DNA of 64,000 nt from Bacteroidia bacterium (GTDB lineage Bacteria > Bacteroidota > Bacteroidia > Flavobacteriales > Schleiferiaceae): positions 124,001-188,000 of the forward strand of contig JAUHWL010000004.1 in assembly GCA_030424545.1 (NCBI GenBank). Reading direction: 5' to 3'. A program made the position numbers and the translations under genes. The notes beneath the pieces are model-generated. The model did no database searches. It saw nothing but the letters and a program-made list of their open reading frames with translations, and had not been told where the DNA came from. Of the stretch, positions 60,926 through 64,000 are shown in pieces; position 1 is the stretch's first letter, and every line of letters begins with the position of its first letter.

Positions 60926-62137
60926 ATGTCACGCAGCATCATACATATGGATTTAGACACGTTTTTCGTGTCGGTAGAACGGTTAATAGACAGCCGCCTG
61001 AATGGCAAGCCTATATTAATAGGTGGCACTAGCGATAGAGGCGTGGTGGCCGCTTGCAGCTACGAAGCCCGTGCCTTTGGCGTGCACAGCGCCATGCCCA
61101 TGCGCATGGCAAAAGAAATGTGTCCGGAAGCTATTGTTATTCGCGGCAATTCGGCTAATTACAGCAAGCATTCGCAAGATGTTACAGAAATTATTCGCGA
61201 AGAGGTGCCGCTGTACGAAAAAACTTCGGTAGATGAGTTTTACATCGACCTAACCGGCATGGATAAGTTTTTTGGCAATTACAAATTTGCCAGCGAGCTG
61301 CGCCAGCGCATAATGAAGGAAACGGGTTTGCCCATTTCTTTTGGGCTTTCGGTAAACAAAACGGTGAGCAAAGTAGCCACGGGCGAGGCCAAACCCAACA
61401 ACCAACTCAATATAGATTACGGCACAGAAAAGCCATTTTTAGCGCCATTATCGGTTCGGAAAATACCCATGGTGGGTGCCAAAACCTACCAGACATTGCG
61501 CAACTTGGGCGTGCAAAAAATACAGACCATTCAAGAAATGCCCCTCGAAATGATGACCAGCGTGTTTGGCAAGAATGGCGAAGTAATTTGGCGCAAAGCA
61601 CAAGGGGTAGACAACAGCCCTGTGGTGCAGTATTCTGAGCGAAAATCTATAAGCACAGAACGTACCTTTAACAAAGACACCATTGATGTAGAAAAACTGC
61701 GCAGCATCCTTATTGCCATGGCCGAAAATTTGGCATTTCAGTTACGCAGAGGAAACAAATTAACTGCTTGCCTTACGGTAAAAGTGCGGTATAGCGATTT
61801 TAACACGCACACCTTACAGGCACGTATACCGTATACTGCGGCAGATCACATCATCATTCCCAAAGTAAAAGAGTTGTTTGAAAAACTATACGACAGGCGC
61901 GTACTGGTGCGCCTTATTGGCGTGCGTTTTAGCCATTTGGTGGGCGGTGGCTACCAAATAAATTTGTTTGACGATAACGAAGAAATGATAAATTTATACA
62001 GCGCTATGGATAAAATCCGCCAGCGCTTTGGCGACCGTGCCGTGCAACGCGCCATTGGTTTGGGCGTAAAATCCATTGGCGGAATGAATCCGTTTAGCGG
62101 AGAACCACCCGCACTGTTGCCCAATAGAAGAAGATGA
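60926..62137 (+). CDS. dinB: DNA polymerase IV (Y-family, DinB)
   Basis: The ATG at 60926 gives 403 residues; the frame extends 19 codons upstream into a palindromic repeat, which is unlikely to be translated. Catalytic acidic residues are Asp9 (HMDLDTFF) and Asp103-Glu104 (SVDEFYIDLTG). The fingers and thumb (GLSVNKTVSKVATGEAKP), and little finger region near LIGVRFSHLVGGGYQINLFDD, are complete. DinB carries out low-fidelity translesion DNA synthesis. It lies 135 bases downstream of the self-cleaving repressor, its likely regulator. The coding sequence is noticeably GC-richer than most of the window. Confidence 0.95.
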   Translation: MSRSIIHMDLDTFFVSVERLIDSRLNGKPILIGGTSDRGVVAACSYEARAFGVHSAMPMRMAKEMCPEAIVIRGNSANYSKHSQDVTEIIREEVPLYEKTSVDEFYIDLTGMDKFFGNYKFASELRQRIMKETGLPISFGLSVNKTVSKVATGEAKPNNQLNIDYGTEKPFLAPLSVRKIPMVGAKTYQTLRNLGVQKIQTIQEMPLEMMTSVFGKNGEVIWRKAQGVDNSPVVQYSERKSISTERTFNKDTIDVEKLRSILIAMAENLAFQLRRGNKLTACLTVKVRYSDFNTHTLQARIPYTAADHIIIPKVKELFEKLYDRRVLVRLIGVRFSHLVGGGYQINLFDDNEEMINLYSAMDKIRQRFGDRAVQRAIGLGVKSIGGMNPFSGEPPALLPNRRR

Positions 62138-62181
62138 ATTTCTTTGTAAGAAAGTCTAAAGCAGTAGTAATTCGTAATAAA

Positions 62182-62658
62182 ATGAAGAACATATTTTTAT
62201 TGTTAAACATCATATTTTCATTATCAATTCATGAAAAACAAGAAGGTATTACAGGGAAATATGAGGCTGATTATTGCGGATATTTAGAAATAATATTTGA
62301 AGAGGAAGGTAATTACGCACTTAAATATTCTCACTTTGAACTCTCAGGAACTTATCATTCAAAAGGAGTGTTTGTGAAAAATCATGATACGTTAGTCCTA
62401 AAAGAAGTCAGCCATAAAATAACTGAGGAGACTTTTAAAAGAAAAGAGAAAGTAGTTTCGGAAATTACGAACCCCATAAATTTTGATACGACAAATTTCG
62501 GAGAAGAATTTCGGCACCTTAGTTTGATTGTTGAAAACGATACATTATTAAAGACTGAGTCTATTTATTGTGGAGGAATGCATGTAAGGCAGAAAGGGTT
62601 TTGGACTTATTTTAAAAAAAATAGCACTTCGCTAGAAACCAATGAAGGACATAAATAA
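62182..62658 (+). CDS. Small exported protein, unknown
   Basis: Met at 62182 (MKNIFLLLNIIFSLSIHEKQ) begins a signal-like segment and gives 158 residues; the frame also includes an ATGA overlap start at 62134. The mature protein has a polar beta-rich region with two cysteines (YCGYLEIIFEE and YCGGMHVRQK). It is AT-rich and contrasts with the GC-rich dinB and SRAP genes on either side, so it may be an insertion into their operon. I recognise no family and no DNA-repair motif. Confidence 0.55.
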   Translation: MKNIFLLLNIIFSLSIHEKQEGITGKYEADYCGYLEIIFEEEGNYALKYSHFELSGTYHSKGVFVKNHDTLVLKEVSHKITEETFKRKEKVVSEITNPINFDTTNFGEEFRHLSLIVENDTLLKTESIYCGGMHVRQKGFWTYFKKNSTSLETNEGHK

Positions 62659-62748
62659 TTGAAAAATTAGATTTCGAAAAGAACATTCGAAGCTTCTAAC
62701 TGAACTAAACACTCAAGACTCATAACTAAAAACTCAACACTAAAAAAA

Positions 62749-63582
62749 ATGTGCGGCAGATACGTAACCATTTCAAAATTAAAGGCAGTAGAAAAGCGGT
62801 TTAATGTAACCACGCCTCAGCCCGATTTATATGCGCCAAATACCAACGTAAGCTTGGGCGATTTTGCGCCAGTAATCACCAATAAAAATCCAGATCAGGT
62901 ACATTTTTTTCAATTTGGATTTTCGCCCACATGGGCTAAAAAACAAATGTATTTGTTTAACGCCAGGGCAGAGGGCGACCACAACAAAACCAACGATGTG
63001 CGCTATACGGGCGCCAAAGGCATCATCAACAAACCTGTATTTAGGCAGGCCATACGCAGCCAGCGCTGCTTGGTGGTAGCCGATGCTTTTTTTGAAGGAC
63101 CGCAAAAAGAAAAACTGAGCAAACCCTATGTGGTGTATATGCGCAAAGGTGTGCGGCCATTTGCTTTTGCTGGGCTGTGGGATGTCTGGCAAAACCCCGA
63201 AACGGGCGATGAAATAAACACCTTTGCCATTGTAACCACCGTTTCCAATTCGGTAACGCAAAAAATAGGACATCACCGCAGCCCCGTAATTTTGCACCCC
63301 GAAGATGAGCTTGCTTGGCTCAGTAACGATTTGCCACTGCAAGATGTTACCCAATTGTTGCAGCCCTTTCCGGGGAGCGAAATGAATGCTTATCCGGTTT
63401 CGCCCGCCCTAAAAAGCCCCAAGGCCAATGGTACAGGTTTGCTAAAACCCGTTGGCGAACGCATTTTTAAAGAGTATGACTATGAAATTTATAGCGAACT
63501 AAAGCTAGAAGGAATGGGCATGACTACCGCACGAAAACGAAATTTAGACGACAATAACCCAACCTTAGATTTATTTTCTTAA
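62749..63582 (+). CDS. SRAP/HMCES-family abasic-site protein (YedK-like)
   Basis: 277 residues. The catalytic Cys2 is in MCGRYVTIS, and the active-site set is completed by Asn71 in LFNARAEG, Glu116 in ADAFFEG and His175 in GHHRSPVIL. SRAP proteins attach covalently to abasic sites in single-stranded DNA through Cys2 and protect them; E. coli YedK and human HMCES are the reference. It lies 612 bases after dinB in the same direction. The C-terminal 50 residues extend past the core domain. The context with repressor and dinB fits damage-inducible expression. Confidence 0.92.
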   Translation: MCGRYVTISKLKAVEKRFNVTTPQPDLYAPNTNVSLGDFAPVITNKNPDQVHFFQFGFSPTWAKKQMYLFNARAEGDHNKTNDVRYTGAKGIINKPVFRQAIRSQRCLVVADAFFEGPQKEKLSKPYVVYMRKGVRPFAFAGLWDVWQNPETGDEINTFAIVTTVSNSVTQKIGHHRSPVILHPEDELAWLSNDLPLQDVTQLLQPFPGSEMNAYPVSPALKSPKANGTGLLKPVGERIFKEYDYEIYSELKLEGMGMTTARKRNLDDNNPTLDLFS

Positions 63583-63586
63583 CCTC

Positions 63587-64000
63587 TTAGAAATCATCAG
63601 ATTCTTGTGCTTTTTCTTTCTTCACATAATTGTTTAAACGCATAGAAAAAGTGAAGGTAAACAATGGCGTTCTAGGCTCAGACAATTGATAGGTGTAAAC
63701 ATTGCCTGCCTGAATACGACTCTCGTTTTTAATGGTTGAAAATATATCTTGAACCTGAAAGATTAAAGAATACTTATTGTTATTAAAACTTTTGCGCACA
63801 GAACCATTCATGGTAAAATAGCCTTCAACTTCACCTTGAACAGTATTTGCTGGCCCAATGTATCTAGAGGCCAACTGTACATTCCAATTGCCTTTTATGG
63901 GGAAGGTGTTTGTAAATCTGGAGTTCCAATTAAAGTTATTGCTGCTGTTAATTTGTTCATGCCCGCTTTTTATAGCATATTGAAATAGATTAAAGGCAAT
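63587..64000 (-). CDS. Outer-membrane beta-barrel protein, C-terminal part
   Basis: The frame is open to the right edge, so the 5' part of the gene lies outside the window. The visible 137 residues have barrel strands with alternating residues (FNWNSRFTNTFPIKGNWNVQL, ASRYIGPANTVQGEVEGYF, YSLIFQVQDIF, PLFTFTFSMRLNNY) of the TonB-linked outer_membrane_beta-barrel family (PF14905-like). The C-terminal tail is charged (KKEKAQESDDF) rather than ending in a strand. Ligand unknown. It converges with the SRAP gene, four bases apart. Confidence 0.68.
   Translation of the reverse strand: MAFNLFQYAIKSGHEQINSSNNFNWNSRFTNTFPIKGNWNVQLASRYIGPANTVQGEVEGYFTMNGSVRKSFNNNKYSLIFQVQDIFSTIKNESRIQAGNVYTYQLSEPRTPLFTFTFSMRLNNYVKKEKAQESDDF

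Noticed and set aside
62827-63354. A 175-codon reading frame on the minus strand
   Set aside because: It is antisense to the SRAP gene, which has all active-site residues on the plus strand.
1-64000. tRNA and rRNA genes
   Set aside because: Scanning by eye in gaps gave no cloverleaf arms with a TTCGA-type T loop and no rRNA-like stretch. A tRNA search tool would be needed for certainty.

Overview
The window is AT-rich chromosomal DNA from a member of the Bacteroidota, most likely order Flavobacteriales. The signs are: Por/T9SS C-terminal sorting domains on two secreted proteins (30291-34877 and 48677-49564); families largely confined to this phylum (WbqC, DUF4294, DUF5683, BatA-like, CarboxypepD-reg TonB receptors); the gene order parA-parB-DUF5683-dapB-lepB-WbqC; TAnnTTTG-type -7 promoter boxes; and few Shine-Dalgarno sequences. 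A Gram-negative envelope is implied by KDO synthesis genes and several outer-membrane barrels. I see no rRNA, tRNA, CRISPR array, prophage or insertion sequence. Assignment below order level is not possible from the sequence alone.

Layout. 1-6.7 kb: the end of aspA, then a leftward run of envelope genes (acyltransferase with zinc ribbon, dihydroorotase homologue lacking metal ligands, BatA-like protein, hydrolase). 6.7-12.6 kb: small genes, the Mur ligase Mpl, the NTP pyrophosphatase RdgB, a sulfotransferase/aminotransferase pair and a DASS transporter. 12.6-17.8 kb: the leftward parAB-dapB-lepB operon. 18-25 kb: a metal-related stretch with a heavy-metal-binding lipoprotein, an M48 peptidase/barrel pair, and a Cys-rich protein, HMA protein and TonB receptor set that looks copper-linked. 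25-30.2 kb: a KDO supply island. 30.3-39.9 kb: a giant modular surface protein, accC, a rhomboid protease and small membrane proteins. 40-48.6 kb: a short DnaE polymerase, SpoT/RelA, fumarylacetoacetase and glyA. 48.7-58.8 kb: guanine deaminase, MBL hydrolase, a BASS transporter, copZ-copA, FAD oxidoreductase, bioY and a thioesterase. 59.6-63.6 kb: a damage-response module (XRE-S24 self-cleaving repressor, dinB, SRAP) studded with GC-rich palindromes. The right edge holds the end of an outer-membrane barrel gene.

The most striking observation is in the KDO island. kdsB, kdsA and a kdsC-like phosphatase are present, but where an arabinose-5-phosphate isomerase (SIS domain plus CBS pair) would be expected there is a transaldolase/fructose-6-phosphate-aldolase-like domain fused to a CBS pair that carries the FTDGDLRR motif typical of KdsD/GutQ/KpsF. 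Its stop codon overlaps the start of the KdsC-like gene. This suggests an aldolase-type source of arabinose 5-phosphate, or a KDO-pathway regulator, that replaces or supplements KdsD. It is an inference that needs a genome-wide search for kdsD and an enzyme assay.

Second in interest are the damage-response genes. A repressor with an Ala-Gly cleavage site and a Ser/Lys dyad sits next to dinB and SRAP. The short DnaE lies 17 kb away behind a perfect 7-bp inverted repeat. Four related GC-rich hairpins lie within 1.2 kb around the repressor and dinB; one forms the repressor's C-terminal codons and another the dinB leader.
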